A DNA stretch of 64,000 bases, taken from positions 124,001-188,000 of the forward strand of contig NW_012236522.1 in NCBI RefSeq assembly GCF_000787575.1, in the 5' to 3' direction. The position numbers and the translations under genes were made by a program. The stretch comes from Acytostelium subglobosum LB1 (lineage: Eukaryota > Evosea > Eumycetozoa > Acytosteliales > Acytosteliaceae). The notes under the pieces were generated by a model that worked only from the letters and a program-made list of their open reading frames with translations, had not been told where the DNA came from and did no database searches. Numbering within the stretch: position 1 is the stretch's first letter; the number at the start of each line of letters is the position of its first letter. Shown one piece after another: positions 23,256 through 33,585 of the stretch.

Positions 23256-24629
23256 ATGGATAATGAAAGAGCACATAGACTTAATGATATTGGAACTACA
23301 TTGTTGTGTTTGAATGTACCTGAGGGTACACAGGTGGCATTGGATAACAAACAGATGGTCAGTGGACCATCGTTTAAAGGTTTCAAAATGATACCTCATG
23401 GTGCACATATATTCTGTTATAGCGCTGCTGATCAAACCAATAATGTATCTCCGCCATCAGTACAAAGTAGATTCTTCTACGTTGACGAACGTAAACAACC
23501 TGGTCGCGTCATCATTCTAAAGTGGTCCACAGAGTTGGAGGACTTTGTTGATGAGCATTCATCATCACAACTTCAACAACAACAACAACAACAGCAGCAT
23601 GGTGGACTTGATGGATCATCACCAACATTGTCACAGCAATCAGCTATACTCACTCAACAAGAGATTGAATCTTATACGATGGCCGTGAAGAAGTTGGAGT
23701 TTGATCGGAACCTCGCGCCTTACCCAATCGATGACAACTGTCACTTTCAATGGCTGGCACTGACGTCACACATTACTCAATCATTGCTCGATCGCATCAT
23801 GCCCATCTCTGGCGTTATCAATGGTGATGCCGATGACTACGAGAATGCACAAGATAACAGGAGACCTCGAATGCCCGACGCCAAAGAGGCAGAGATACTG
23901 GCCAAGCTGGACCGCGATCTAAATGAGTTCAGGAAGTTGAGGAACCCTCAACATCAGCACGAACAAAGTGAGCAATTGGAGGAGGACGAAGCCAAGACGA
24001 CAAAGGAGAGATGGGGCGTGCCTTATTACTCAGTGCTGTCACGTGCCCCGTCAAAGGGGAGCACGCCAACAGAGATTTCAATGTGGAACATGGACAAGTC
24101 ACACTCACTGCGGACGGTGATCAAGAGGTACTATGCCGCCGACGAGTATGGACTGATTGGCGAGATACAGTTCTGCTACGTACTGTTCATCTATGGACTG
24201 GCCTATGGATCATTCTTGCAGTGGAAGAACTTGGTGACACTCATGCTTCAATGTGACGCGATGGTCGACAGCAATCCACGACTGTTCACAACGTTCCTTC
24301 GAGTACTCCAGCATCAGATGGAGGTGGGACCCGCCGACATGTTCGATTCAGACATCTCAAGCAATATGTTCTTGAAGCCATTGCTCAAGGGATTCATTGA
24401 GTCCAACTTTGATGAGATAGGCGGCAGTGGCAAGGTCAACGACAAGGATAATGACAAGAGACAGTTGTTTGAACAGGTGCTGGCCATTAGACGCATGGTT
24501 GAGAACAAGTTCAAATGGAACCTAACATTGTTTGAGATTGGTATGGACGACAACAATCAGGACCACTACATGGGCGAGGATAACGAAGACCTGCCTGTCG
24601 TTGTCTACGAAGACGACGTGACCTACTGA
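23256..24629 (+). CDS. aar2: AAR2 splicing factor homologue (U5 snRNP assembly)
   Basis: AAR2 binds Prp8 in the U5 snRNP precursor and holds it away from Brr2 until nuclear maturation. Single exon, 457 residues. The N-terminal beta domain shows the signature GTTLLCLNVPEGTQVALDN, then GPSFKGFKMIPHGAHIFCYSA and a following G-R-V-I-I-L-K-W strand. The C-terminal helical domain includes the stretch ending GEIQFCYVLFIYGLAYGSF and LRVLQHQMEVGPADMF. Two inserts are typical of this genome: a Gln run near residue 108 and a charged spacer around residues 205-245. The C-terminus is acidic (GEDNEDLPVVVYEDD). It is convergent with uvssa, only 79 bases away, so the two 3' UTRs may overlap. Confidence 0.92.
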   Translation: MDNERAHRLNDIGTTLLCLNVPEGTQVALDNKQMVSGPSFKGFKMIPHGAHIFCYSAADQTNNVSPPSVQSRFFYVDERKQPGRVIILKWSTELEDFVDEHSSSQLQQQQQQQQHGGLDGSSPTLSQQSAILTQQEIESYTMAVKKLEFDRNLAPYPIDDNCHFQWLALTSHITQSLLDRIMPISGVINGDADDYENAQDNRRPRMPDAKEAEILAKLDRDLNEFRKLRNPQHQHEQSEQLEEDEAKTTKERWGVPYYSVLSRAPSKGSTPTEISMWNMDKSHSLRTVIKRYYAADEYGLIGEIQFCYVLFIYGLAYGSFLQWKNLVTLMLQCDAMVDSNPRLFTTFLRVLQHQMEVGPADMFDSDISSNMFLKPLLKGFIESNFDEIGGSGKVNDKDNDKRQLFEQVLAIRRMVENKFKWNLTLFEIGMDDNNQDHYMGEDNEDLPVVVYEDDVTY

Positions 24630-24708
24630 TCAGCACATCATAGTAAACCCCAACATCATTCAATCGAGGATGATGATATTGTAGATAGACAAAGATTAGC
24701 CAGCCTGG

Positions 24709-26797
24709 CTACCGTTTCTTTTTTATTAGTATCAGCTGATCCAGCCTGTCTTGCACGGGATCATGGTTCAAAGGCTCCAGTCCTGATGTCTTGCGCTTCT
24801 TCTCGGGCTTTGGAGCCGTCTTGAGTGAGTTCTGGACTGCAAGCTGTAGCTGCTCATCTTGATCAAGCTCGTCGATTGGGTATCCATTGTCATCGCGATC
24901 AACAATCTTTCCATGATAGGGACAGTCCTTGACATGCTTGCGAGGACACAGTCCGCCCTTCTTCAGAGGGTGGCGACACTCCCTGACGACCAATGGCGGC
25001 GCTTCGTACACTGTTGTCATTTGATTGAGTGCAACAAATGTTGAGATGGGTACGACTGGATCCACGTTTGATGCGCCCATGAATCTGTGTTCGACCTCTA
25101 TACCCTTGTGAAGACTGACTTCAGTCTTTCCCCAATGCATCAATGAAGCGTGTGCAGCCACTACCGGTGCTCTCTTCAACATATCCTCTATCGACTCCTC
25201 CTCAGGTAGATCGTCAGTTGATTGTGGTTTGACGTCGCTAGAGAGATATGTATGTATGTCAGTTCCCAGCTCACTAGGCATTGGATGGACGGGGCATGTA
25301 CAACATACCTTCCAAAGTATAGCTTGTGGAACTTGGTTGGCGATGATGTTGATGTTGTGGTCGTAGTGGTCGTAGTGGTTGTCGATGAGGGGTCGTCAGG
25401 GTCCAGGTGATCGAGGGATTCATCTTCATATTCCTCTCCATTAACTTCGACCATTTCCAATTCATTGCCATCATCATCCAAGTATGAAGTTGGATCATTG
25501 TTGTTGTTGCTGTTATTGTTGTTGTTATTGTCATCGTTGGCAACAACAGTGTCGTTTGATGCCTGGATATTGGCTTGCTCACATCTACCCTTGATATTGT
25601 TGAGTCGTGTCTGTATCTCTATGACCTTCCTCATGTAGTTACTGTACTCTGTGTCTGAATGAGCACTTATATCAATCTTGACCAATGTAGTATACCAGTC
25701 ATTGATCACCAACAGCTGTACTCTCTCCAGCTCTGCCAATCCAACAGATATCTTCTTGGCAACTACTTTATCTACATTATCTGTGTTTGCGCATTAGATT
25801 GGCTGATCAAAGGTTGTCAATACCAGGCATACCTTTGTTGTCAGTGAGTATGTTCTCAGCTGCGTCCTTATCAATTGTAACCTCAATCTCATAGCCAAGG
25901 TTACCGAATCCACCACGTCTGACAATATCCTGTTCAGGTTCTTCTTGTGATCTTGTACCAGCATCGTCTTGTTGACTTCCACCGCCATCAACACCGTCGC
26001 CACCTTCATCATCAAAGGCTTCCTTGAACAGGTCATCAAAGTTCTTCTCACTTGGTACCAGTTGTCCAAACAACTTGTCCATATCATCGAGGTTTGTCTC
26101 AATGTTGGCAACGATGCCTCCAAACTCCAGTCGCAACTGATTATACTTGTGTCTCAACAAGTTCTGTGTCTTGTTCTGTTGTTCAAGGTTAGTGATTGAC
26201 CCTGTCTCATTCGCTCATTCACTCCCGCCATACTCACTCTTCTTTCCTCTTCTTCAACATTGCGTTGTGTCTGGGCAGTGCGAGCATCGGGGAATTGTAT
26301 CTTGAGACTGTCTTTTAGGTAGTGATAGCCAACTCGAAGGTGGATGTAGTGATCGCCATATGCTTCGCACCAACGCTCGACGTACTCCAGTGCCTTGGGT
26401 CGCATGTACAACGCGGTCTGTGCAGGTTGTGGCAATGGTTTGGCAGCATCGGTGCCAACAGCATTCTCAAACACCAGTGTCAAATGTTCACATAACAACT
26501 CTCTAAAGTACTTTGATCTCATGAATAGTTCATTGATTATATTGAGTGCTGACAACCTAACCTGTAATCAATGTTAGTGCGTGTATGCAAGAGAGTAGAA
26601 TGGGCTATATGACATACTTGACAGTGCTTAGAGGTCAGCTTCTCAATACACATATCATGAGCACATTTTACATAAAGGTTGGATTGCTTGACTATTGACT
26701 TTAGTGATGTAGCATGTTCCTTTGAGAGTTCAAGTGCACCTGTCTTTGTTGCTTCATTGATAAGATCAGCAAGCTTCCTCCTAACATTTATATCCAT
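24709..26797 (-). CDS. uvssa: UV-stimulated scaffold protein A homologue
   Basis: UVSSA recruits TFIIH to RNA polymerase II stalled at DNA damage in transcription-coupled repair. Five exons give 615 residues: 26797-26618, 26561-26238, 26175-25833, 25780-25309 and 25237-24709. The N-terminal VHS-like helical domain (DINVRRKLADLINEATKTG, LNIINELFMRSKYFREL, VGTDAAKPLP, HLRVGYHYLKDS) and the C-terminal DUF2043 zinc-binding motif (ECRHPLKKGGLCPRKHVKDC with PYHGKI) both match. Cys and His spacing C-x8-C-x6-C-x2-H looks intact. The middle is acidic low complexity with a run of Thr/Ser. The exon 3 acceptor is ambiguous: CAACAG (start 26175) or ACACAG (start 26163); both keep the frame and differ by four residues. 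The first lies right after a CTAAC branch-like motif, so I prefer it. Confidence 0.92.
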
Positions 26798-27121
26798 CCA
26801 TAAGTATATATAAATAAGTATATATATTATATGTATGTTAATAATATATCTATACAATTACAACTTTCAAATTTGAAGAATGAGTAAATTGAAAGAATGA
26901 TGAAGTTGATATCTTAGTTATTCGGTGTGTGGTGTGGGTTTGGTAATAAGTTAAATTTATGGGACTCCTCTTTAAATGGATAGGTTCCAGATGGTGGTTC
27001 TATTGAATCCAATGACTTAATTCAGTGATAATTAAATATAAATCTCTAACCAATATCTTGTTGAATGTTTCACCATCTTTCATTCATTCATTCATTTATT
27101 CTAACAAACAAAAAAAACATA
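26798..27121. promoter_or_regulatory. Divergent spacer between uvssa and a small unknown gene
   Basis: The spacer is 324 bases and AT-rich, with TATA-like blocks close to the uvssa start (26805-26860) and an A-rich leader before 27122. No gene or RNA motif is evident. Confidence 0.45.
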
Positions 27122-27684
27122 ATGGAAGAAGTGATCAAATTAGAATCATGGGCCATATATCTCCCTTGGAGTATAACAATGGATACATTTGAAGTACTCA
27201 AACAATCCAATTCTGGCCTTAGTTTTAAATGGAAAGATAACAAACATATTAAATTACCCATTGATTCTAGAATCAATATATCATCATTATTACATAATCA
27301 TACTTTGAAAGAACTACTCAGTCATAATCAAGACCTATCTATAGAGTCAATAGTGACCACTTCAACCAAACATAACAAGGTTACAACTGTCATCATCATT
27401 AGGATGTCTGCTGATATCCCTTCTCAACAAGAAGGTATAGTCACATGTGAATTAGTCAAATGGGCTCACATTAATAAATTGGATACACCATTGAGCTCAA
27501 GTGCCAGGTATAGATTCGACTTGATTGACGAAGTTGGTGATCAAGTTAGAATTGAAATGTAAGTACACGAGTTTAGTTGAATTATTAAGTTTAAGGTAGG
27601 TCACTTACTAATAATCAATCAATAATTAGGGGACCAAGTGTATCATACAACCCCACCACCTCATCGAAGGGAATTCATTCTTAA
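27122..27684 (+). CDS. Unknown 163-aa protein
   Basis: Exons 27122-27558 and 27630-27684 join across a 71-base intron (GTAAGT...AATTAG) to 163 residues. The spliced end is IEMGPSVSYNPTTSSKGIHS. No signal peptide, membrane helix or known motif is seen. The sequence is a plausible small alpha/beta protein (TTVIIIRMSADIP, ARYRFDLIDEVGDQVRIEM). I chose ATG at 27122 because the upstream in-frame codons are low-complexity leader sequence (a run of A just before). It sits between uvssa (divergent) and the ankyrin-like array (convergent, 82 bases). I cannot assign a function. Confidence 0.65.
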
Positions 27685-27766
27685 CCTCTCTGGTTACCCA
27701 TTGTAATAAACATAGTTGATTTGAATTTATATGATTGATTGATTGATTCCAGGAGGTGTCTTGTGA

Positions 27767-29233
27767 TCATAATGATTGAAGATAATCAATAACTTGGCAG
27801 GGATCGTTTGTACACTGGTGATTTTGAAGATGTTTGATAAGTTGTTGGACATGTTCATTTGAAGGGTTGATCATTTGAGTGAGCCAGTGCAAGATGTTGG
27901 TGTGACAGTTGTCAAGTGCAATTGTCATCAGTTTGTAGTGTAATCCAGAATAGTGTATGATATGTTTGATATCAACACTTGTGGAAAGATGTTTGATCAC
28001 ATCAATCATTCCATATTTACATGATGCTTCCAAACATCTTAATCTGGCCTCTGCCTCTGACAATGAGTAGTGTCCCATCACATAATCAATCAATTGACAA
28101 TCGCCATAGTGAGTGGCTATTGTTAGGCCCTCAAGAGTGAAGCCAAGTGATGGATATGATGTGACCAGATACCTCATGATCTCAGGCTGACCATAGTATA
28201 GCGCGCAGTCCAGGAGATGATTGGATGGTGTATGCTTGTGGGAAAGGACCGCAACTAGATGCTCCAACAGGCCAAGCTGTATCAATCTCTTACAAAGTTT
28301 CTCAAGAGCATCGCCATCTTTGAATGTAAGACCTTTGAGTGCAGCTCGGAACTCATCCAGATCTTGGTTGGGCAGCATTGTTTGCTGATCGATGATATCT
28401 GGAACATTGTTGGGTTGGTATTCATCAAAATCGATGTCTTGATAAATATCTTGCCCATAATCAACATCGCTGTAGTCATCATCCTCTTCATGAGGTTGAA
28501 TATTATGATATTCGAAATCATCATCACTGTAGTCATTATCCTCTTCATGATGTTGAATGTGATATTCGACTTCATCATCATCATAATCATCATATGATGC
28601 AATTTGTATCTTTCTTTCTTCTTGTCTGAGTTGCTCACTGTAGAGTGTCCAATCAATTGGCTTGTCCAATGACATCTTGTGTATGTATCTAGTTGTTAAA
28701 CCGTGTTCAAACAGTAGTTCGGCAATGTGTATATGTCCATGATGTAATGCCTCTTCGATGTGTTGTCTACGACCTTGAACTTTCACGATTGAATGGCCAT
28801 CTCGGTGTTGGAGTAGCTGCTCGACGACATACTCGTTGCCCGAGCTTATAGCATTGAGTAGTATTTCAGGATCGTCGAAAAATGATCGTCTGTGTTCAAA
28901 GAGGTAGTCAAACAATGATGAGCTGATATGTTGAATTAGACGTTTGATGTCAAAGTCGGCGAGTTCATGTCCATTGACAATCTTGTCCTCGATCAATGCA
29001 ATGTGTCCATTGTCCAACATTCTATTCATGCTGGACCAGTCCCTGTATCGCCATGCATCAACCCTCTTTGATAAATGATCGGGACTCCAATGTTTGAAGA
29101 TGGGTTTGGCCTTTGACTGAACGTTGGCAACCCTTTGCAACATATCCAAACTCTTTGGGAACATCAATCTCAAGTAATATCGATTTCTAAGTACTTGATA
29201 TATAGCATCTTTATTCCTCCCTTCTCCAGTCAT
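27767..29233 (-). CDS. Ankyrin-like repeat protein, shortened paralog, 488 aa
   Basis: First of three tandem minus-strand paralogs. It starts MTGEGRNKDAIYQVLRNRYY and has ankyrin-like helical repeats (ALHHGHIHIAELLFEHGL; CALYYGQPEIMRYLVTSYPS; ATHYGDCQLIDYVMGHY), which usually serve in protein binding. Compared with the 730-aa neighbour, its ends are very similar (for example EAEARLRCLEASCKYGMIDV is shared), but about 240 residues of the middle are missing. In their place is an acidic stretch with an internal duplication (HHEEDNDYSDDDFEYH, then PHEEDDDYSDVDY). This looks like an internal deletion after a recent duplication. The function is unknown; many dictyostelid genomes carry expanded ankyrin families. 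Confidence 0.8.
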   Translation of the reverse strand: MTGEGRNKDAIYQVLRNRYYLRLMFPKSLDMLQRVANVQSKAKPIFKHWSPDHLSKRVDAWRYRDWSSMNRMLDNGHIALIEDKIVNGHELADFDIKRLIQHISSSLFDYLFEHRRSFFDDPEILLNAISSGNEYVVEQLLQHRDGHSIVKVQGRRQHIEEALHHGHIHIAELLFEHGLTTRYIHKMSLDKPIDWTLYSEQLRQEERKIQIASYDDYDDDEVEYHIQHHEEDNDYSDDDFEYHNIQPHEEDDDYSDVDYGQDIYQDIDFDEYQPNNVPDIIDQQTMLPNQDLDEFRAALKGLTFKDGDALEKLCKRLIQLGLLEHLVAVLSHKHTPSNHLLDCALYYGQPEIMRYLVTSYPSLGFTLEGLTIATHYGDCQLIDYVMGHYSLSEAEARLRCLEASCKYGMIDVIKHLSTSVDIKHIIHYSGLHYKLMTIALDNCHTNILHWLTQMINPSNEHVQQLIKHLQNHQCTNDPCQVIDYLQSL

Positions 29234-29367
29234 ACCTATTCCTTACTATTATTATTATTATTACTACCTTATGTTTGTCTCAAAGTATTGACTGAGAACC
29301 AAACGAAAGCGAAATCATAAATTGAGAATTTTATGAACATAAAATATGACGTCCCTTGTGATCACTA

Positions 29368-31560
29368 TCATAATAATGATCGAAGATGATCTATAACTTG
29401 GCAGTGATGGTTTGTACACATGTGATAATGAAGATGTTGGATATGTAGTTGGACATGTTCATTTGAAGGAATGATCAATTGAGTGAGCCAGTGCAAGATG
29501 TTGATGTGACAGTTGTCCATTGCAATTGTCACCAGTTTGAAATGTAATCCAGAATAGTGTATGATCTGTTTGATATCAACACTCGTGGAAAGATGTTTTA
29601 TCACATCAATCATTCCATATTTACATGATGCTTCCAAACATCTTAATCTGGCCTCTGCCTCTGACTGTGTATAATGTGCCATCACATAATCAATCAATTC
29701 AAAATCGCCATAATGAGTGGCTATTGTTAGGCCCTCAAGAGTGAAGCCAAGTGATGGATATGATGTGACCAGATACCTCATGATATCAAGCTGACCAAAG
29801 TAAAGCGCACAGTCCAGGAGATGATTGGATGGTGTATGCTTGTGGGAAAGAGCCGCATCAAGATGCTCCATCAGTCCAAACTGTATCAATCTCTTGCACA
29901 GTTTCTCAAGGGCATCGCCATCCATGAAAATTTGACCATTGAGTGCAGCTCGGAACTCATCCAGATCTTGAATGGATAGTATTGTCCGTGGATCGATGTA
30001 TTCAACATGAGTATCAGGCCAATGGGCTGGCGTATCTTCTGGATATTGTGTAGAGATATATTGGTATATTGTATATGTTGGGTCATCACGCCGAGTCAAT
30101 GATGCTTCATAAATGTCCGGGATGACCATATCATCGTTGCCAATGATTGAGTGGACATGATGGACTTGGTCGAGCGAGCCATGCAAGCAAATGAGTCGCA
30201 TACATAGTGTTGATTGTTTCATTGAATGGCTGAGTGTTTGAATTATGTATTCATCCAACTGATTGATTCTCTGTCTGATCAAGTATGTGATGGCATCTGA
30301 CAAAGGATGATCAGAGAAGTATTTGTCAAACCCTAATCGTTGATTGATGTCAATGATACGACTGAGCACAGTGTTTGAGAGTTCGATCAATAGTACACGG
30401 TCGAGTATTGCTCGCGAGTCATGCTGAGGCGCATCTGGGGCTACTACATCACCAAAGATCTGTTGTTTGATTGAGTCCATCCGAGTGTGAAGTTGGTCTA
30501 TTAACTCCTCGTCTGAGACAATCATATAGATTGATGATTCGAGGTGATCAATGTTGTTGAGAGCATGTCCATGTCCATGTCCCTGTCCCTGATCAATCAA
30601 TGCCTCCAATGCCATTATAATACAATGTGTCTGTAATGCAATATTCTGTTTGTAATGCTCCAATACAAGTATGTTCATCATTTCCACATGCTCAATCTTG
30701 AACTTCTTTAACATTCGTACGAATGTATCTGTGATATAAGGTCCTTGATTTGGAACATAGTGACTGTCAAGACTATGATTTTGCGCTCCATCATCATCAT
30801 CACCATCATCATCGCTGACATTATAAACATCTACATAATCATCATATTCATCGTAATCACCTTCGAAATATTCAATTTGGAACTTGTTGGCTTTGGGTCT
30901 GAGTTGCTCAATGGATATGTCGAGGAAGTTGATGAGGAAGAGAGGCGAGTCAAAGCTGCCATCCACACTGTAGCTTGACCAATCAATTGTTTTGTCCCAT
31001 GACATCGTGTGTATGTTGTAAAGGTTATGTTCAAACAGTAGTTTGGCAATGTGAACATGTCCATGATGTAATGCCTCTTCGATGTGTTGTCGGCGACCTT
31101 TCACTCTCACGAGAGCACGGCCTTTTCGATGTTTAAGTAACTTCTCGACGACATACTCGTTGCCTGAGCATATAGCATCGAGTAGGATGTCAGGATCGTC
31201 GAAAAATGATCGCCCGTGTTCAAAGAGGTAATCGAACAATGATGAGCTGATATGTTGCATAAGACGATTGATGTCAATATCGGCTAGTTCATGTCCATTG
31301 AGAATCTTGTCCTCGATCAATGCAAAGTGTCCATTGTCCAACATTCTATTCATGTTGGACCAGTCCCTGTATCGCCATGCATCAACACTATTTGATAATT
31401 GATAGGGATTCATATGTCTGTAGATCTGTAACTTGGACTTTGGCTTCACATTGGCAACCCTTTGCAACATATCCAAACTCTTTGGAAACATCAATCTCCA
31501 GTAATATCGATTTCTAAGTACTTGATATATAGCATCTTTATTCCTCCCTTCTCCAGTCAT
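29368..31560 (-). CDS. Ankyrin-like repeat protein, full-length paralog, 730 aa
   Basis: Second of the tandem array and its longest member; single exon. The N-terminus MTGEGRNKDAIYQVLRNRYY is identical to the downstream copy over its first 20 residues, and the C-terminal 190 residues are nearly the same. Ankyrin-like units include EEALHHGHVHIAKLLFEH, ICSGNEYVVEKLLKHR and ATHYGDFELIDYVMAHY. A central acidic spacer (DDGDDDDGA) and a long middle domain (MNILVLEHYKQNIALQTHCI) are shared with the 611-aa paralog, so this copy keeps the ancestral layout. No signal or membrane segments are seen. The spacer to the previous copy is 134 bases and resembles the spacer upstream of this one. Confidence 0.85.
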   Translation of the reverse strand: MTGEGRNKDAIYQVLRNRYYWRLMFPKSLDMLQRVANVKPKSKLQIYRHMNPYQLSNSVDAWRYRDWSNMNRMLDNGHFALIEDKILNGHELADIDINRLMQHISSSLFDYLFEHGRSFFDDPDILLDAICSGNEYVVEKLLKHRKGRALVRVKGRRQHIEEALHHGHVHIAKLLFEHNLYNIHTMSWDKTIDWSSYSVDGSFDSPLFLINFLDISIEQLRPKANKFQIEYFEGDYDEYDDYVDVYNVSDDDGDDDDGAQNHSLDSHYVPNQGPYITDTFVRMLKKFKIEHVEMMNILVLEHYKQNIALQTHCIIMALEALIDQGQGHGHGHALNNIDHLESSIYMIVSDEELIDQLHTRMDSIKQQIFGDVVAPDAPQHDSRAILDRVLLIELSNTVLSRIIDINQRLGFDKYFSDHPLSDAITYLIRQRINQLDEYIIQTLSHSMKQSTLCMRLICLHGSLDQVHHVHSIIGNDDMVIPDIYEASLTRRDDPTYTIYQYISTQYPEDTPAHWPDTHVEYIDPRTILSIQDLDEFRAALNGQIFMDGDALEKLCKRLIQFGLMEHLDAALSHKHTPSNHLLDCALYFGQLDIMRYLVTSYPSLGFTLEGLTIATHYGDFELIDYVMAHYTQSEAEARLRCLEASCKYGMIDVIKHLSTSVDIKQIIHYSGLHFKLVTIAMDNCHINILHWLTQLIIPSNEHVQLHIQHLHYHMCTNHHCQVIDHLRSLL

Positions 31561-31749
31561 TCCTATTCTTTACTATTATTACTACAATATATATATATCT
31601 CAATGTATTGAATGAGGACCAAATGAAGTTAAGTTAAGGAGCTCCAATTTAAAGTTCATAAAATTCGTAATTTATGGGATTGGTATCCAATGAACTTATT
31701 GACGATGTTTCAGCTCCAAACTGATGAGATAATTGATCATATCATTCAA

Positions 31750-33585
31750 TCAATATGTATTGGCTTCAGACATACATGGTGATATATCTGATTGTCTTGG
31801 AGGACTATGCTCTAGGATATAATCTATTAATGCCAGGTCGCCACAGTGTGTGGCAATCCTAAGTGCATCATTGGAGAAAAGTGATGAGTGTGACTGAACC
31901 AGATACTCCATGATCTCACGCCGACCAAAGTATAGTGCGTAGTCCAGCAAATCAGCGGCCGGTGTGATATGCGATAGCGCCACCTTTAGATGCTCTAACA
32001 AGCCACATTTTATCAATCGCAGACACATTTCCGCGATCATATACTCTTTGAATGTATTATTGACTAGTGCCATATGGAATTGTTCCAGGTCTTGAATGGG
32101 TTGTAGGTTTCGTTGATCAATGTACCTAATCTGGCTTGAATCCCAATTGCACCTTATGTAATCGCTTTGGGATTGAGTTGAGACAACAAATTGAAAGAAT
32201 GTTGGATCATCTGATCGGGACGAGGCTGCAGAGGTCATTCGATTGTAATCATTAAGGTCTATGTTAACGTTTGAGTGGATGTAGCGAACCTGATCCAGTG
32301 ATCCGTGTTGACAATAAAGTAGCAGAATGAATGATTCATCGAGGATCTTGAGCTCCTGCATCAAATACTCATCCAACCGATTGATTCGTCGCATGATCAG
32401 GAATGATAAAGTGTCTTCCAAAGGACATTGTTGTTGATCAGCAAAGTATGAAGCAAAGGTCAATCTTTGTTTGGGGTCTTTGATCCTCTTGTTCACTGCG
32501 CTTACGAGTTCGACCAATAATATACGGTCGAGGAGTGTCTGCGGAACTTCTTGATCAAGACCGCTAGACAATTGTTGTGCGACACAGTCGACACGAGTGC
32601 GAAGATAATCTGCGGTGAGCTCATCGTCGTTGTCGTCATGGTCATCAATGTTGGATATGATTGATAATGATGATTGGATGTGATTGAGATTGTTGAGTAC
32701 ATAGCCAGGTGTAGATTGTGATTGATCAATCATTGACTCCAATGCCATTATAATACAATGAGTCTGTAATTCAATATTATGTTTGTAATGCTCCAACACA
32801 AGTAGGTTCATCATGTCCACCTGTCCAACATTGAACTTCTTGAGCATGCGTATGAATGAGTCGTTGACATACGGGCCATCTAGATTACCATCATCACAAT
32901 TACTATAATCATCATCATCATCATCATCAGCCTTATCGTCAAATGTGATGATTTGAGATCTGAGTTGCTCAATTGTGACGTTGAGATGATCGAGGAGGAA
33001 TCGAGGTGACTCGAAGCTGCCGTCCACACAATAGTTTAGATCATTAATTGGTTCGTCTATATTATGTATACCATGTTGAATGAGTATCTTGGCAATGTGA
33101 ACATGTCCATGATGCAACGCCTGCTGGATGGGGCTTAGGTCTCCAGGACCGTGCATAACTTGGCCAAGTGCACCTTGACTTTGGCGTTGGTGCTCGATCA
33201 ACTGCTCGACGACATACTCGTTGCCCGAGCAGATGGCATTGCTCAAGATGCCAGGGTGTTCAAACAACGATGGTCTGTGTTCAATGAGGTATTTGAACAA
33301 TCTGGTGCTTATGTGTTGCAGTAGACGGCTTATGTTGCTGGCGTCGTCCAGGTCGACGAGTTCATGTCCATTGACAATCTTGTCTTCGATCAATGCATAG
33401 TAACCATTGTCCAACAACCTCTCCACACTACACCAGTCTCTGTAGCGCCATATCACTGAACCCGTCGCTGGACCAAGGTGAGCTTCAACCCTTGGCAACA
33501 ACGACTCAAAGTTCTTTGGAATGATCAATCTCCAATAATATCGACTTCGAAGTACTTCATAAATTGGGTTAAGGTTCATCATCAT
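31750..33585 (-). CDS. Ankyrin-like repeat protein, most diverged paralog, 611 aa
   Basis: Third of the array, single exon. It starts MMMNLNPIYEVLRSRYYWRL, lacking the MTGEGRNKD leader but matching the following RYYWRL motif. The same order of elements is present: ankyrin-like units (QQALHHGHVHIAKILIQHG), an acidic spacer (DDKADDDDDDDYSN), and the LVLEHYKHNIELQTHCIIMA middle domain. It ends after ATHCGDLALIDYILEHS with a different short tail, so it lacks about 100 residues found at the ends of the other two copies. Either the C-terminal units were lost here or gained before the other pair duplicated. It is divergent from the membrane glycoprotein gene at 34074. Confidence 0.85.
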   Translation of the reverse strand: MMMNLNPIYEVLRSRYYWRLIIPKNFESLLPRVEAHLGPATGSVIWRYRDWCSVERLLDNGYYALIEDKIVNGHELVDLDDASNISRLLQHISTRLFKYLIEHRPSLFEHPGILSNAICSGNEYVVEQLIEHQRQSQGALGQVMHGPGDLSPIQQALHHGHVHIAKILIQHGIHNIDEPINDLNYCVDGSFESPRFLLDHLNVTIEQLRSQIITFDDKADDDDDDDYSNCDDGNLDGPYVNDSFIRMLKKFNVGQVDMMNLLVLEHYKHNIELQTHCIIMALESMIDQSQSTPGYVLNNLNHIQSSLSIISNIDDHDDNDDELTADYLRTRVDCVAQQLSSGLDQEVPQTLLDRILLVELVSAVNKRIKDPKQRLTFASYFADQQQCPLEDTLSFLIMRRINRLDEYLMQELKILDESFILLLYCQHGSLDQVRYIHSNVNIDLNDYNRMTSAASSRSDDPTFFQFVVSTQSQSDYIRCNWDSSQIRYIDQRNLQPIQDLEQFHMALVNNTFKEYMIAEMCLRLIKCGLLEHLKVALSHITPAADLLDYALYFGRREIMEYLVQSHSSLFSNDALRIATHCGDLALIDYILEHSPPRQSDISPCMSEANTY

